The notes under the pieces were generated by a model. That model was not told the origin of the DNA and searched no databases. It saw nothing but the letters and a program-made list of their open reading frames with translations. The translations under genes and the position numbers were made by a program. Below are positions 46,234 through 54,701 of a DNA stretch of 64,000 nucleotides, piece by piece (position 1 is the stretch's first letter; every line of letters begins with the position of its first letter). Source of the stretch: Massilia atriviolacea (GTDB lineage: Bacteria; Pseudomonadota; Gammaproteobacteria; Burkholderiales; Burkholderiaceae_D). Location: the NCBI RefSeq assembly GCF_003953935.1, contig NZ_RXLQ01000003.1, positions 434,001-498,000 of the forward strand, read 5' to 3'.

Positions 46234-46818
46234 ATGTCCCACTCATCCGAAACGCGCATTTTTACCGCACCCGCCGCCAGCATCCGCTCGCCGCTCGCCA
46301 GCGCCGAGGATTACGAGGCCCTGGCGCACGGCCCCGGCGCGGTGGCCTGCGCGCGCACCGACAAGCTGCATCACATCTTCGGCAGCACGCGCAGCGGTTA
46401 TGCGATCTACTATTTTGGCGACATCCTGGCCAACTTCGATTTTCCGGCGTTGACCTTCCTGACCGACAGCGGCCAGCAATATGCCTTCGAAGGCGAGTAC
46501 GGCACCACGCTGGTCGAGGTGCTCGACGCGCAGAAGCAGCGCGCCGTGATCGAGCAGATGAACGCCTTGTTCGCCGCCCTCAGGGCCGATCCCTCGATTG
46601 CCTACGACGCCGAAACCTTCGGCCATCTGTCCGATGGCGATATCGAAAACGCGCTGGCGCGCGATTACGTCAGCGGCAGGCCGTACGCCGATACCCAGGT
46701 ATATGGCGACGAGGGCGATACGGCCGACTACCTGTTTACCTACCTGCGCAGCGTGCTCAAGGTAGTCGAAAACGCGCTGGAGGAAGGCCTGCTCGTCATT
46801 TACAGCGCCGAGATGTAA
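46234..46818 (+). CDS. Hypothetical protein
   Basis: 194 aa starting MSHSSETRIFTAPA. Soluble alpha/beta protein with no signal peptide; FGDILANFDFPALTFLTDSGQ and TLVEVLDAQKQRAVIEQMNALF are the best-defined segments, and the C-terminus is acidic with ALEEGLLVIYSAEM. I do not recognise the family. Coding is supported by clear third-position GC and the position between two regulated gaps. Confidence 0.65.
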   Translation: MSHSSETRIFTAPAASIRSPLASAEDYEALAHGPGAVACARTDKLHHIFGSTRSGYAIYYFGDILANFDFPALTFLTDSGQQYAFEGEYGTTLVEVLDAQKQRAVIEQMNALFAALRADPSIAYDAETFGHLSDGDIENALARDYVSGRPYADTQVYGDEGDTADYLFTYLRSVLKVVENALEEGLLVIYSAEM

Positions 46819-46846
46819 GCGGCCGCCAGGTCACTCCCTCACTCCC

Positions 46847-47299
46847 TCACTCCGTCACCGTGGCCGGCGTAATCGGCCGATCGACGATATATTCGATGCC
46901 TTCGCTATCGGCCTTGAGCACGCGCAGCCGCATGCCTTTGAAACCGGTCTTCGTCGGGCCATAGGCAAGCAGTTCGTACGACAGGTCCTGGTTGAATGCG
47001 GGCCGCGTGCGGTTATTCATGAATTCGCGGTAAGCGATCTTGACTTCACCCTTGCTCACGCCCTGGTAAAGCACCTCGACATGAAACGGGTTCACCTCAG
47101 GCGCAACGCTGTCGCTCGTCTCCACCGTGTATTCCACCGGCGACGCGAGCGGGAAGTAGACGTCGTCGTTGGCGAAGGTGGTCGCATCGAACACGCCATT
47201 GCCCTTGCGGCCGACCAGGCAGGCGCTGACATTGTTATTGCCATTTAAAGCCCGGTCCCGCCACCGTTTGGGAGCGGGGCGGGACCGGGAAGCGTTCAT
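46847..47299 (-). pseudogene. Hypothetical protein, probably 5'-truncated
   Basis: The conserved-looking part (SACLVGRKGNGVFDATTFANDDVYFPL to the end) occupies about 130 codons from 47240 down to 46847. The only in-frame ATG (47299) would place translation through the terminator hairpin of the upstream gene, and the first 20 codons read as basic filler (MNASRSRPAPKRWRDRALNG). A signal peptide or other N-terminus seems to be missing, so I treat it as a truncated gene. An alternative is a non-ATG start. Family not recognised. Confidence 0.45.
47243..47289 (-). terminator. Terminator of the Svx-like gene
   Basis: Perfect 12-bp stem CCCGGTCCCGCC/GGCGGGACCGGG (47251-47262 with 47278-47289) followed on the minus strand by TTTAAAT. 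It lies 30 bp after the stop at 47319. Confidence 0.7.
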
Positions 47300-47318
47300 C
47301 GCTGCGTCGCTGCGCCGT

Positions 47319-49439
47319 TTACGGGCGCCACACCGGCCTTGCCTTGGTGTTGATATCGGTCGCCTGTCCCGTCCTCGATTCGGCATCGACGAAGCCGGAG
47401 CGATTCCCCGAGCTTAGATTCAGGCCGGTGCCACGGTATTCCACATCGCCGTACAGGTTCAGCGTGCCCGATGCGACCTGCGCCCGTTCGAAGAATCCCA
47501 ATGGATAGAAGGTGGTACGCACCTGGGCTGCGCCGCCGACGATGAAGGCGTTGTCGCCATTATTACCGCGCTCGCCGATGACGCTCAAGCCGCCCACCGT
47601 GCCGCCCGATACGCTGCCGTTGGCGATGATGGCCTGGTCCTCGATGCGGGCATTGCCGGTGACCGAATTACCCGCCATGACCGTCGCGTACGGGCCGACG
47701 TAGACGCTGGCCGGTGTCGTCGACGGCGCGCAGCCGCCGCCGTTGGCATGCCGTGCGGTGCCGGTCGGGCATGGATCGCGCTGGCCGTTCTGGAAGCCTT
47801 GCGGCCAGGCGTTGGCCAGTTCGATCATGTACGGATAGCGCCAGATGGTCCCATATTCCTGTTCGGCGACGATGGTCTTGAAGACCGAGGGCGTGGCCGT
47901 CACCACCAGGAACAGCGGTTCGCCCGGATTGACCTTGTAGGTCAGGTTGCCGTCCAGGCCCTTCTGCAAGGCGCTGTAGCGCGGCGCGCTGAACTGCGCG
48001 TTGGTGGCCACCAGGCCCCAGCGGAAGTCGGCATCGGAACCGGGCTGGTTTACGCCCCGGAACTTGACGCTGACGGTGGTGGCGCCGCTGGCCGGATACA
48101 GGCGTACCACGTTGTAGCCGAAGCGCTGCGGCGCGCCGTAGTGGGGCGAGACGAAGCGGCGGTTGCCGGTCCAGTTGCTGTCGAGCGCTTCGAGCGGCAT
48201 CAGGCGGTGCAGGCGCTCGGACTTGTCGGTCTGGGTGATATTGCCATAGGCGTTGCGGAAGGCGTCGGGCGTGGCCTTGTAGTCCCACGTCACGTTATGC
48301 ATCGCCCAGTCGCCGAAAAAGTCGTTGAGCTGCGAGATGCTCCATCCGCGCGACTTCTGGATGTTGGTGAACGGGTCCGGACCGGGCGTGGTGAAGATCT
48401 GGTTGGTCGCGACCGGGCACTGTTTGTCCTTCAGGTACTCCATGAACTGCCAGTTGCAGTAGCGGTCGCGGCTCGATCCGAGGTAGAGGTGGGGCGCGTT
48501 CGCCAGCATCTCGGAGCAGTGGGCTTCGTTCTTGTACTCGGGCAGCTGGTGCGGCGTGTAGTTGGCGTGGCTCTCGGCGATCCAGCCGCAGGTGTTCGAA
48601 TCGGGGCAGCCAAGACCGCCGTTGTAAGCCATCCAGTACTGCCAGGCGTGGGTGAATTCGTGGGTCAGGCCCCAGTGGTCTTTCAGGGCGCCGGGCCCCA
48701 CCCACATGCCGACCCGGTCGCGCGCCCAGCCGCCGGCGGTCAGGCCGTCGGTGGAGTGGATGTGGATCGATGGCTTGATCTTGGTGGCCGTGTTGTAGAA
48801 CGGCTCGGGCATGAACAGGTTGCTGTTGAACAGATTGTGCCAGACCGTGTTTTCGAGCGTGGTCACGGCCAGATTGAGGTCGGCGTCGGAGACCTGTTCG
48901 TCGGAGTAGAAGGCAAAGTGCGCCGATTCCTTGACCAGCCGGTAGTTCGCGCGGTCGGGCGACGGGCCGCCCGCAGTCCAGGTACCCGGCGTGCTGGCGG
49001 GCTTGCTGGTGTCGCAGCCGGTGGCCCAGACGGTGGTGGTCGTGCCGGCGTCGACCACCGGGGTTGGCGTCGGAGTCGGCGTCGGCGTGGGCGTCGGAGT
49101 AGGCGTCGGCGTGGGTGTCGGAGTAGGCGTAGGGGTCGGAGTAGGCGTAGGGGTGGGCGGACCGATCGCACAGTACTTCTTCTTGCCCGCGATCGGATCG
49201 CCAAATGTCGCGTTGGTGCACGCCACATTGCCGGAAAGGGTTTTAGTGACCCACTTGTCGCTGGCGCCATACGACACGGAGCGCTTGCTGCTACCGACAA
49301 CGCAGGTTTCTTTCTCGGTGGCGCACTTGGTGTAGCCCCTCGGCCAGTCGGCGGCAGACGCCGGCAGCGCTGCGCTCCAGGCCAGCAGCGCACTGGCGCT
49401 GGCGATCAATGTCTTGCGGATCAGTTGAGTCATTTCCAT
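47319..49439 (-). CDS. Svx/AvrXca-like secreted metallopeptidase
   Basis: 706 aa. Signal peptide ends near residue 29 (LPASA). A Cys-rich module (31-93: YTKCATEKETC ... VSYGASDKWV ... FGDPIAGKKKYC), often attached to secreted plant-polysaccharide enzymes, is followed by a Pro-Thr linker (about 95-133). The main domain carries GLTHEFTHAW with HEFTH at 260-264 (zinc) and a downstream GWIAESHANY that can give the third ligand, plus GWARDRVGMWVGPGALKDHWG, as in the Svx virulence protein of Pectobacterium and AvrXca of Xanthomonas. The C-terminal part is beta-rich (adhesin-like NSVTGNARIEDQA). Predicted extracellular, probably through type II secretion. Confidence 0.8.
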   Translation of the reverse strand: MEMTQLIRKTLIASASALLAWSAALPASAADWPRGYTKCATEKETCVVGSSKRSVSYGASDKWVTKTLSGNVACTNATFGDPIAGKKKYCAIGPPTPTPTPTPTPTPTPTPTPTPTPTPTPTPTPTPVVDAGTTTTVWATGCDTSKPASTPGTWTAGGPSPDRANYRLVKESAHFAFYSDEQVSDADLNLAVTTLENTVWHNLFNSNLFMPEPFYNTATKIKPSIHIHSTDGLTAGGWARDRVGMWVGPGALKDHWGLTHEFTHAWQYWMAYNGGLGCPDSNTCGWIAESHANYTPHQLPEYKNEAHCSEMLANAPHLYLGSSRDRYCNWQFMEYLKDKQCPVATNQIFTTPGPDPFTNIQKSRGWSISQLNDFFGDWAMHNVTWDYKATPDAFRNAYGNITQTDKSERLHRLMPLEALDSNWTGNRRFVSPHYGAPQRFGYNVVRLYPASGATTVSVKFRGVNQPGSDADFRWGLVATNAQFSAPRYSALQKGLDGNLTYKVNPGEPLFLVVTATPSVFKTIVAEQEYGTIWRYPYMIELANAWPQGFQNGQRDPCPTGTARHANGGGCAPSTTPASVYVGPYATVMAGNSVTGNARIEDQAIIANGSVSGGTVGGLSVIGERGNNGDNAFIVGGAAQVRTTFYPLGFFERAQVASGTLNLYGDVEYRGTGLNLSSGNRSGFVDAESRTGQATDINTKARPVWRP

Positions 49440-49655
49440 CCCTGTAATGTTGTACAACGTGAAATTGTATGTTATCAGATGACTTATTGTATTGGTAACT
49501 TCTGGCGCGTTTTTACAACGATATTTTTTCGGCTGGGACGGCTCGCGCAAGGCGCTTGGCTTCCCGGGCGGACGTGCGTTCCTCGGCACGAGTCGTCCCC
49601 GTGCACGGGAAAAGTGGCCGTATCGACCATATCCTGTGCTAAAATCCTGCCCGCT

Positions 49656-49742
49656 GCCCGGATGGTGAAACTGGTAGACACCCGAGACTTAAAATCTCGT
49701 GCTCGTAAGGGCGTGCCGGTTCGATTCCGGCTCCGGGCACCA
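49656..49742 (+). tRNA. tRNA-Leu (anticodon TAA)
   Basis: 87 nt. Acceptor stem GCCCGGA/TCCGGGC, discriminator A and encoded CCA (49740-49742). Anticodon loop CTTAAAA with TAA; a long variable arm (TGCTCGTAAGGGCGT) marks a class II tRNA; T-loop GGTTCGATTCC. The prophage integrase follows 150 bp downstream, so its 3' end is the likely attachment site; the gene is intact. Confidence 0.97.
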
Positions 49743-49766
49743 CAGCATACTTGCAGGAAATAATCG

Positions 49767-49813
49767 AAAAGCGCCGTATCCCTCCTATCATAGAGGGATG
49801 CGGCGCTTTTTTT
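49767..49813 (+). terminator. Rho-independent terminator after tRNA-Leu
   Basis: A long stem AAAAGCGCCG-T-ATCCCTC / GAGGGAT-G-CGGCGCTTTT with an 8-nt loop and seven T (49807-49813). It terminates the tRNA transcript and insulates the prophage; four A on the left side make it weakly bidirectional. Confidence 0.9.
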
Positions 49814-49864
49814 ACGTCCGCTCCTGACGAAAGTTAACGGAAATACGCCATTCCGGTGCTACCA

Positions 49865-49895
49865 TTTGCCAAAAATTGGCAAAGGATTTGGCAAA
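49865..49895. promoter_or_regulatory. Three TTGGCAAA sites at the integrase start
   Basis: TTTGCCAA (49865-49872), TTGGCAAA (49876-49883) and TTGGCAAA (49888-49895) form one inverted and one 12-bp spaced direct repeat directly before the integrase ATG, covering its ribosome site. They may be arm-type integrase or excisionase sites, or an autoregulatory operator. Confidence 0.5.
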
Positions 49896-50843
49896 ATGGC
49901 GGCTCCAAAGAAGGTAGATGGGCGGTGGCAGCATCGCGTAATGGTGAAGGGAAAACGAACTTCCGGGACGTTTGACACGAAGGCTGCGGCGCTTGCCTGG
50001 GAGGCCGAGCAGCGAACGGCCGTTGTTGGCGGCGGCGCTACAACACAAACCTGCATAGACGCCTTCGACCGATATGAGCGAGACGTTTCGCGAAAGAAGA
50101 AAGGCGCCAAGTGGGAGAAATTGCGCCTGGCTGCGTTTGGTCGTAGCGCGCTTGGCCCGGTGCTGATGCGCGATGTGAGCTCGGTGCATGTGGCCGCGTG
50201 GCGCGATGCCAGGCTGAAATCGGTTCAAGGGTCGACCGTGCAGCGAGAAATGAATCTCCTGTCGAACGTTTTCATGGTCGCATGGAAGGAATGGAAATGG
50301 ATCACGGCCAGTCCGACAACCGATGTAAAGCGCCCGGAGGAAAATAAGCCGCGTTTTCGGCGGATCACGCCTGACGAAATTGGCGAGATGTGCGTTGCGC
50401 TGGGCTGGCACAACAAGGCGCCAAAGACCAGGCTGCAACAAGTGGCGGCGGTCTTCCTGTTTGCCCTGGAAACGGCCATGAGGGCAGGGGAGATATGCAA
50501 GCTGGGGGCGGGTGATGTATCCGGGCGGGTGGCCACGGTGCGCGACACCAAGAACGGAGATACTCGTCACGTTCCACTGTCGCCGCGTGCAGTCGAGCTA
50601 TGGGGTATGTGCCCGAAAGGTTTTGGCGTTACGCCTGAGCTGCTGGACGCGAATTTCCGCAAGGCTCGGAATACCACTTCGATTGAGGGGATGACGTTTC
50701 ACGATACCCGGCACGAAGCGATTACGCGCCTAGCCAAGAAACTGCATGTTCTCGACCTGGCGCGCATGGTGGGGCACAAGGATATCCGCAAACTGATGAT
50801 CTACTATAACGAAAGTGCTGAGGACATCGCCGCGAAATTATGA
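49896..50843 (+). CDS. int: Tyrosine recombinase (phage integrase)
   Basis: 315 aa from ATG 49896 (AAGGATTTGGCAAA upstream); a TTG at 49866 is unlikely. N-terminal arm-binding-like region (MAAPKKVDGRWQHRVMVKGKR), SAM-like core domain, then catalytic R196 (ETAMRAGEI), H269 and R272 (FHDTRHEA), H294 (MVGHKDI) and Tyr303 or 304 (LMIYYN). Integrates the phage, presumably into the tRNA-Leu next door. Ends with a 6-bp convergent overlap with the xis-like gene. Confidence 0.95.
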   Translation: MAAPKKVDGRWQHRVMVKGKRTSGTFDTKAAALAWEAEQRTAVVGGGATTQTCIDAFDRYERDVSRKKKGAKWEKLRLAAFGRSALGPVLMRDVSSVHVAAWRDARLKSVQGSTVQREMNLLSNVFMVAWKEWKWITASPTTDVKRPEENKPRFRRITPDEIGEMCVALGWHNKAPKTRLQQVAAVFLFALETAMRAGEICKLGAGDVSGRVATVRDTKNGDTRHVPLSPRAVELWGMCPKGFGVTPELLDANFRKARNTTSIEGMTFHDTRHEAITRLAKKLHVLDLARMVGHKDIRKLMIYYNESAEDIAAKL

Positions 50844-51092
50844 CGTTTGGCGCTCCAGCCAGGCTACGACCTCGCGCGCCTTGTAGAGCGCCTGGCCGCG
50901 CGCCGCGCCCGGCAGCCGCATAGCCTTCGGAAAGCTGGGCTGCACAACCACCTCGCGGCGAATGGTGTTCTGCGACCGCTTCATGTACCGGGCGATGTGC
51001 TCGACATCCCACGCGTCGATCTGGACCGGCAGCGGCGCCGGCTGGGCCGCCAGTCGTGCGAGCAATTTCTCAAGCATTTCTTCTGCGCTCAT
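50838..51092 (-). CDS. Excisionase-like small DNA-binding protein
   Basis: 84 aa. A short winged-helix/MerR-like motif, DVEHIARYMKRSQNTIRREV, follows a helical start; VQPSFPKAMRLPGAARGQALYKAREVVAWLERQ is the typical AlpA/Xis-type wing and helix. It is the last gene of the leftward operon and lies against the integrase, the usual place of xis. AAAGGTGG precedes the ATG; start overlaps the stop of the upstream gene. Confidence 0.7.
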   Translation of the reverse strand: MSAEEMLEKLLARLAAQPAPLPVQIDAWDVEHIARYMKRSQNTIRREVVVQPSFPKAMRLPGAARGQALYKAREVVAWLERQTS

Positions 51093-51274
51093 ATCAAGCC
51101 ACCTTTCTCTTCACCATCATCCAGATCGATTATTTTCCTGGGCACCTCGGCGCCGTCGCTCTCGTCGCCCAGCTCGTGGGCTTCCGGCTTGGGCGGTTCG
51201 ATGGGCGCGTGGAATATCCGCTCCCAGGCGTCATCCGGTATATGCCCCGGCCGGCGCGCGCTGCCCTTACTCAT
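51089..51274 (-). CDS. Small acidic phage protein
   Basis: 61 aa, MSKGSARRPGHIPDDAWERIF then an acidic tail ending EEKGGLI. No domain recognised. Its stop overlaps the xis-like ATG (ATGA) and its start overlaps the previous gene's end by 8 bp, so translation is coupled. Confidence 0.65.
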   Translation of the reverse strand: MSKGSARRPGHIPDDAWERIFHAPIEPPKPEAHELGDESDGAEVPRKIIDLDDGEEKGGLI

Positions 51275-52454
51275 GGCCGCCGCCGATCTGCGCCAAGAGC
51301 GCGCGCTTCAAGTCGAAGATGCCAGCGCATCGCCCCGCCGTGAATTTCTCGTTGGCCGCATCCTCGTCGCAATTGTTGACCTCGTCGGCCAGGGCGTTGA
51401 TGGCGGCTTTCACTGCAGCGCGTAGGTCCGTCGCCGGTTGCGCGGGAACGGTCGGCGCTGGCTCTGCTGCTACAGGGGCGGCGAAAAGAGGATGCCAATC
51501 ATTTTTTGACTTCGGCCGTTCCGCGCCGTCGACCAAAACTCGGTGTGCAACATAGCGCGCCGGACCGTTCTGGCTGTCTTCGTTCACGTCTAACTGCGTG
51601 TCGGCATACCACGCCACTGGCTCCGCATGCTCTGCTGGCTTCGATGCGGCGACAAAGTCGGCCAGCTTTGCTTCGCGTGCTTCGCGCTGCAAGTCGCCTA
51701 TAAAATCGTCCGTATTCGTTTCTGGCTCAACAGTCAGCATCGACACGAAATGCTCCAGCTGCGCGGGCGTGAACGCGATCATGCCGTGGTAATCGGTGTT
51801 GGCCTTCGACCAGCGCAGTTTGTCGCGCCATGATCCTGCTGGCGCAGCAGCGGCACGAGCGGCGCGCCACATAGCACCGGGGATGCCAGCCCACGCGATG
51901 TCCAAGACCTGCTGCGGCGCGGAAGGGTCTACCTGTCGGAAAGCTGCGGCGAATGCCTTGCGATCATCCCCCGCCGGCGCATCTGGCGCGCTGGCAGTCT
52001 GCGCGCCGTGCGCCCTTGCCAGCGCCGATAGAAACTTGAGGCGGGCCAACACCACGCGCAGCTTCACGCCCTTGCGCAGCGTCACCGCGTCATCGACAAG
52101 ATCGCAGGGGATCGGCCAGTCCAACGGATCGCCCGTCACCTCATCCCCGCTGGCCGCACGCTGGGCGATGTGGGCGCGGGCTTGCCATACGGTCCACATG
52201 CGCTGGCAGCGGCTCGCCCCATAATCAGCGCCATTCCACGATGCCGACACGCCGGGGAATTCGCGCTCGAACAGCGCCCGCTCATCCGGCGTATCAATGC
52301 TGCCCTGCGCTGGCGCGGCTTGGAGGGCGGCGATTTCGGCCAAGGCATTTGATGCCAGAATGTGTCCGTGATCGTCACTCGGGCCATCATTTGCAATGCA
52401 TTCATTTTTGATTCGGGTCAGCGCCTCGATGGCGGCTTGAATAGGGATGGTCAT
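51267..52454 (-). CDS. Phage early protein, Eaa/Ea22-like
   Basis: 395 aa. The composition and short motifs (IQAAIEALTRI start, MWTVWQARAHI, EPVAWYADTQ, DWHPLFAAP) are those of the variable Ea/Eaa-type early proteins of lambdoid phages, which have no defined function. The C-terminus (IFDLKRALLAQIGGGHE) is helical. Ala/Pro-rich low-complexity links suggest modular growth. Overlaps neighbours by 4 and 8 bp. Confidence 0.7.
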   Translation of the reverse strand: MTIPIQAAIEALTRIKNECIANDGPSDDHGHILASNALAEIAALQAAPAQGSIDTPDERALFEREFPGVSASWNGADYGASRCQRMWTVWQARAHIAQRAASGDEVTGDPLDWPIPCDLVDDAVTLRKGVKLRVVLARLKFLSALARAHGAQTASAPDAPAGDDRKAFAAAFRQVDPSAPQQVLDIAWAGIPGAMWRAARAAAAPAGSWRDKLRWSKANTDYHGMIAFTPAQLEHFVSMLTVEPETNTDDFIGDLQREAREAKLADFVAASKPAEHAEPVAWYADTQLDVNEDSQNGPARYVAHRVLVDGAERPKSKNDWHPLFAAPVAAEPAPTVPAQPATDLRAAVKAAINALADEVNNCDEDAANEKFTAGRCAGIFDLKRALLAQIGGGHE

Positions 52455-52639
52455 GGTGCGTCCTTTTTCGGTGGTTCAAATGTTTTACCGGTTCCATCGC
52501 AGCCACTGCAAGGAGGACTTCCGTTATGGTCGTAGTAGCCGCTTCCGTTGCAGGCTGTGCATTTTTTCTGCTTCCAGCCGTTCACGTACTTTTCAAAATA
52601 CGCGATCCGCTCTGCCTTGCGTTCAAGGAATGGGCTCAT
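52451..52639 (-). CDS. Small zinc-ribbon (DnaJ-type CxxCxGxG) protein
   Basis: 62 aa with KKCTACNGSGYYDHNGSPPC and CSGCDGTGKTF: two CxxCxGxG-type knuckles as in the DnaJ zinc centre. Probably binds one zinc and a protein or nucleic-acid partner. Start and stop each overlap a neighbour by 4 bp. Confidence 0.7.
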   Translation of the reverse strand: MSPFLERKAERIAYFEKYVNGWKQKKCTACNGSGYYDHNGSPPCSGCDGTGKTFEPPKKDAP

Positions 52640-53154
52640 TCCACCCCTCCCTTGATGCGCGCCTCGATAGCGCGGGCGAAGGAAATATACGGCTCGGCAT
52701 CTTGATCCGTTACTGAAAATGGAGCGACGGCGCTACCTGCCCCACCCCATCCGAGTTCGTTCTTGGCGGCAATTCTCAGAATTTCCTCATCCGTCAGCGC
52801 GGCCTCCTCAACTGGCGCAGCCGATGCGAGGGCGGCGCGAGCGAGGCCCCTGAAATAGTCTCTTTCTTCTGCGGGATCGTTGCCGCTGTGGGTATGCGTG
52901 AAATCCGTAGCGGTGTCCCACTTATCCCAGCCGACCGACAGCGCCATTGCTTTTGCCGCTGCCTCAATCGCGCTGCGCAGGTCGGGCGCACCGGCTGCGG
53001 CTTCTAGCTCGGTGATGCGGGCGATCAGCGCCAAGACTGTTTGCGTATCGAGTGCGTCATAATATTCCTGTTGAAATTGCTCCAACTCGGAATTTGTGCC
53101 GGGCGCGCATTGCGCTTGGATTGCGAGCCGCTTCAATTCTTTCGTATCCATCAT
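52636..53154 (-). CDS. Phage early hypothetical protein
   Basis: 172 aa: MMDTKELKRLAIQAQ, ALIARITELEAAAG and a C-terminal ALTDEEILRIAAKNELGW, which recurs in phage Ea22-like proteins. Predicted helical, soluble; no function known. Eight bases separate it from the upstream gene and its stop overlaps the zinc-ribbon gene. Confidence 0.65.
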   Translation of the reverse strand: MMDTKELKRLAIQAQCAPGTNSELEQFQQEYYDALDTQTVLALIARITELEAAAGAPDLRSAIEAAAKAMALSVGWDKWDTATDFTHTHSGNDPAEERDYFRGLARAALASAAPVEEAALTDEEILRIAAKNELGWGGAGSAVAPFSVTDQDAEPYISFARAIEARIKGGVE

Positions 53155-53162
53155 CTCTCCCG

Positions 53163-53657
53163 TTATTGTTGTGCTGCATCGCGCGCCAGCTCGGCGCGCA
53201 CGTTCGTTGAATTAATGCCGTGCCGGATGCGGCGGATTACCTCGTTCGACGCCCGGTCGATGTCGATGGCGCGGACGTTTTCCAGTTGCGTGTCGTGGCA
53301 GGCGAGCGCCTTGTTCATGGCGGCCAGCTCGTCACCCCGGAACACGAAGCGGCCCATGGTCATGGCGCGCTTGCCGACCGCCATCAGCGCATCCCGGCCC
53401 GCGATGGTCTCGGCGCGGAACTCGTCGCCAATGCCTTGCTCGCACATCACGTTGGCGATGTTGATGGCGCCGACCAGCAGATCCCATTCTTCCCGGCCGC
53501 CCGTGCCAGTCGTCAGCGCCGCCATGGCCGCGTGGTTCCGGATATTCAGCACGCGCAAGTGGCTGGCGTGGTCGCCGCTCATGCCGCCGAAGACCTCGGA
53601 CAGCGGGTTCAGCGAGACCGGCTTCGGGCGGTAGCGCTTATTGCGCGGCTTCTTCAT
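53163..53657 (-). CDS. Phage hypothetical protein
   Basis: 164 aa from ATG 53657 (MKKPRNKRYRPKPVSLNP). A basic N-terminus is followed by a helical body with NHAAMAALTTGTGGREEWDLL and RGDELAAMNKALACHDTQ. Pattern seen in early regions of betaproteobacterial prophages; no function assigned. The start overlaps the stop of the wHTH gene (ATGA). Confidence 0.65.
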   Translation of the reverse strand: MKKPRNKRYRPKPVSLNPLSEVFGGMSGDHASHLRVLNIRNHAAMAALTTGTGGREEWDLLVGAINIANVMCEQGIGDEFRAETIAGRDALMAVGKRAMTMGRFVFRGDELAAMNKALACHDTQLENVRAIDIDRASNEVIRRIRHGINSTNVRAELARDAAQQ

Positions 53658-54010
53658 GAGCGCACCGCTTGGCCGAATAGCGCCGCCACCAAGGGGTCGC
53701 GCACCGCGTGCATTGGGAAGGTCTTCACTGTGCGGCATGACTGGATTTCGATATCGAGCGGCGCCTTATCTCCGGGACCGAACCAGTACAGCGCGCAGGC
53801 AACCTTTCCATTCTCTCCGCGCTGCCGCTGGCTGTGCGCCTCGCCCGCGCGCATCACTCGAAACAGGTAGCCTTGAACCGTGGGCTTTGGCAGTCCGATT
53901 GCCGCAGCCAAGTTGTGCGCGATCAGCGGCCCGTGCTTCTCCAGGTAGGCCAGCATTAAGTCAGTGTTTGCCCGGTGCTGCGCTGGGCTGAATTTGCTTT
54001 GGGTGCGCAT
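53654..54010 (-). CDS. Winged-helix DNA-binding phage protein
   Basis: 118 aa from ATG 54010. LMLAYLEKHGPLIAHNLAAAIGLPKPTVQGYLFRV is a helix-turn-helix of the MarR/winged-helix kind, followed by a wing (GEAHSQRQRGENGKVACALYWFG). Probably a transcription factor of the early region. 11 bp after the DUF1367 gene. Confidence 0.7.
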   Translation of the reverse strand: MRTQSKFSPAQHRANTDLMLAYLEKHGPLIAHNLAAAIGLPKPTVQGYLFRVMRAGEAHSQRQRGENGKVACALYWFGPGDKAPLDIEIQSCRTVKTFPMHAVRDPLVAALFGQAVRS

Positions 54011-54021
54011 GTCTCTGCCTT

Positions 54022-54483
54022 TCAGGTGAAGCTGAGCAGTTGGTCGACAATCCGGTCGAGATCGGAGCGCTGCATGTCGCGCATGATGTGCTTGAGCACC
54101 GCGTTGATGATGCTGTTGTACAGGCGGTCTTTCTCGGCGTCGTTCATGCTGGAGAACGACCAGCTTTTCGCAATCAGCCGGATCGTGCCGTCGAGGCGCA
54201 CGCGCGTTTCGTAAAAGCCGGCCAGGATCGTGATGTCCTCGCGGAACTGGTCGAATTGCTTCTCGACCTGCTGGCCCTTGTATTCCTTCTCGCCGGGCTC
54301 CCAGCACTCAAACGCGTAGTTGGCGAGCGCAAACAGCTTTCGGTGAAACGCGACGTTGTTGTTCCGCTTGATTTCGACGGTGACGCCGGCGCCGAGCTTG
54401 AGCTTTTGCAGGAACTCGACCGCCTGCTGATCGACCGGCACTAGCGCGCCCCCGGCTGCTTTGGTGAGGACGATGGCAGTCAT
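54022..54483 (-). CDS. DUF1367 family phage protein
   Basis: 153 aa. VEIKRNNNVAFHRKLFALANYAFE and DGTIRLIAKSWSFSSMNDAEKDRLYNSI are the hallmark blocks of DUF1367 (NinB-neighbour type), found near phage recombination genes. Function unknown. Start overlaps the preceding stop (ATGA). Confidence 0.8.
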   Translation of the reverse strand: MTAIVLTKAAGGALVPVDQQAVEFLQKLKLGAGVTVEIKRNNNVAFHRKLFALANYAFECWEPGEKEYKGQQVEKQFDQFREDITILAGFYETRVRLDGTIRLIAKSWSFSSMNDAEKDRLYNSIINAVLKHIMRDMQRSDLDRIVDQLLSFT

Positions 54484-54701
54484 GGCAGGGCCGCCCGCAG
54501 CGCAACGGTGTCGATGTGGTTCAGGCGGTCGATGGCCTGGCCGCGCGTCATGTCGAAGCTCTCGACCAGCACGTCCACAATTTCAACGTCGGTCGGCTCG
54601 GCGTCACTCACGTCGTCGGCCAGCTCGGCCAGCGACAGCGCGCGTGGCGCGGCGGCGGCCTGGCGCATCAGGTTCTGCATTCTTTCAAGCGTCGGGTTCA
54701 T
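54480..54701 (-). CDS. Small helical phage protein
   Basis: 73 aa, MNPTLERMQNLMRQAAAAPRALSLAELADDV..., acidic and all-helical, no known domain. Lies between exo and the DUF1367 gene with 4-bp overlaps on both sides. Confidence 0.65.
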   Translation of the reverse strand: MNPTLERMQNLMRQAAAAPRALSLAELADDVSDAEPTDVEIVDVLVESFDMTRGQAIDRLNHIDTVALRAALP

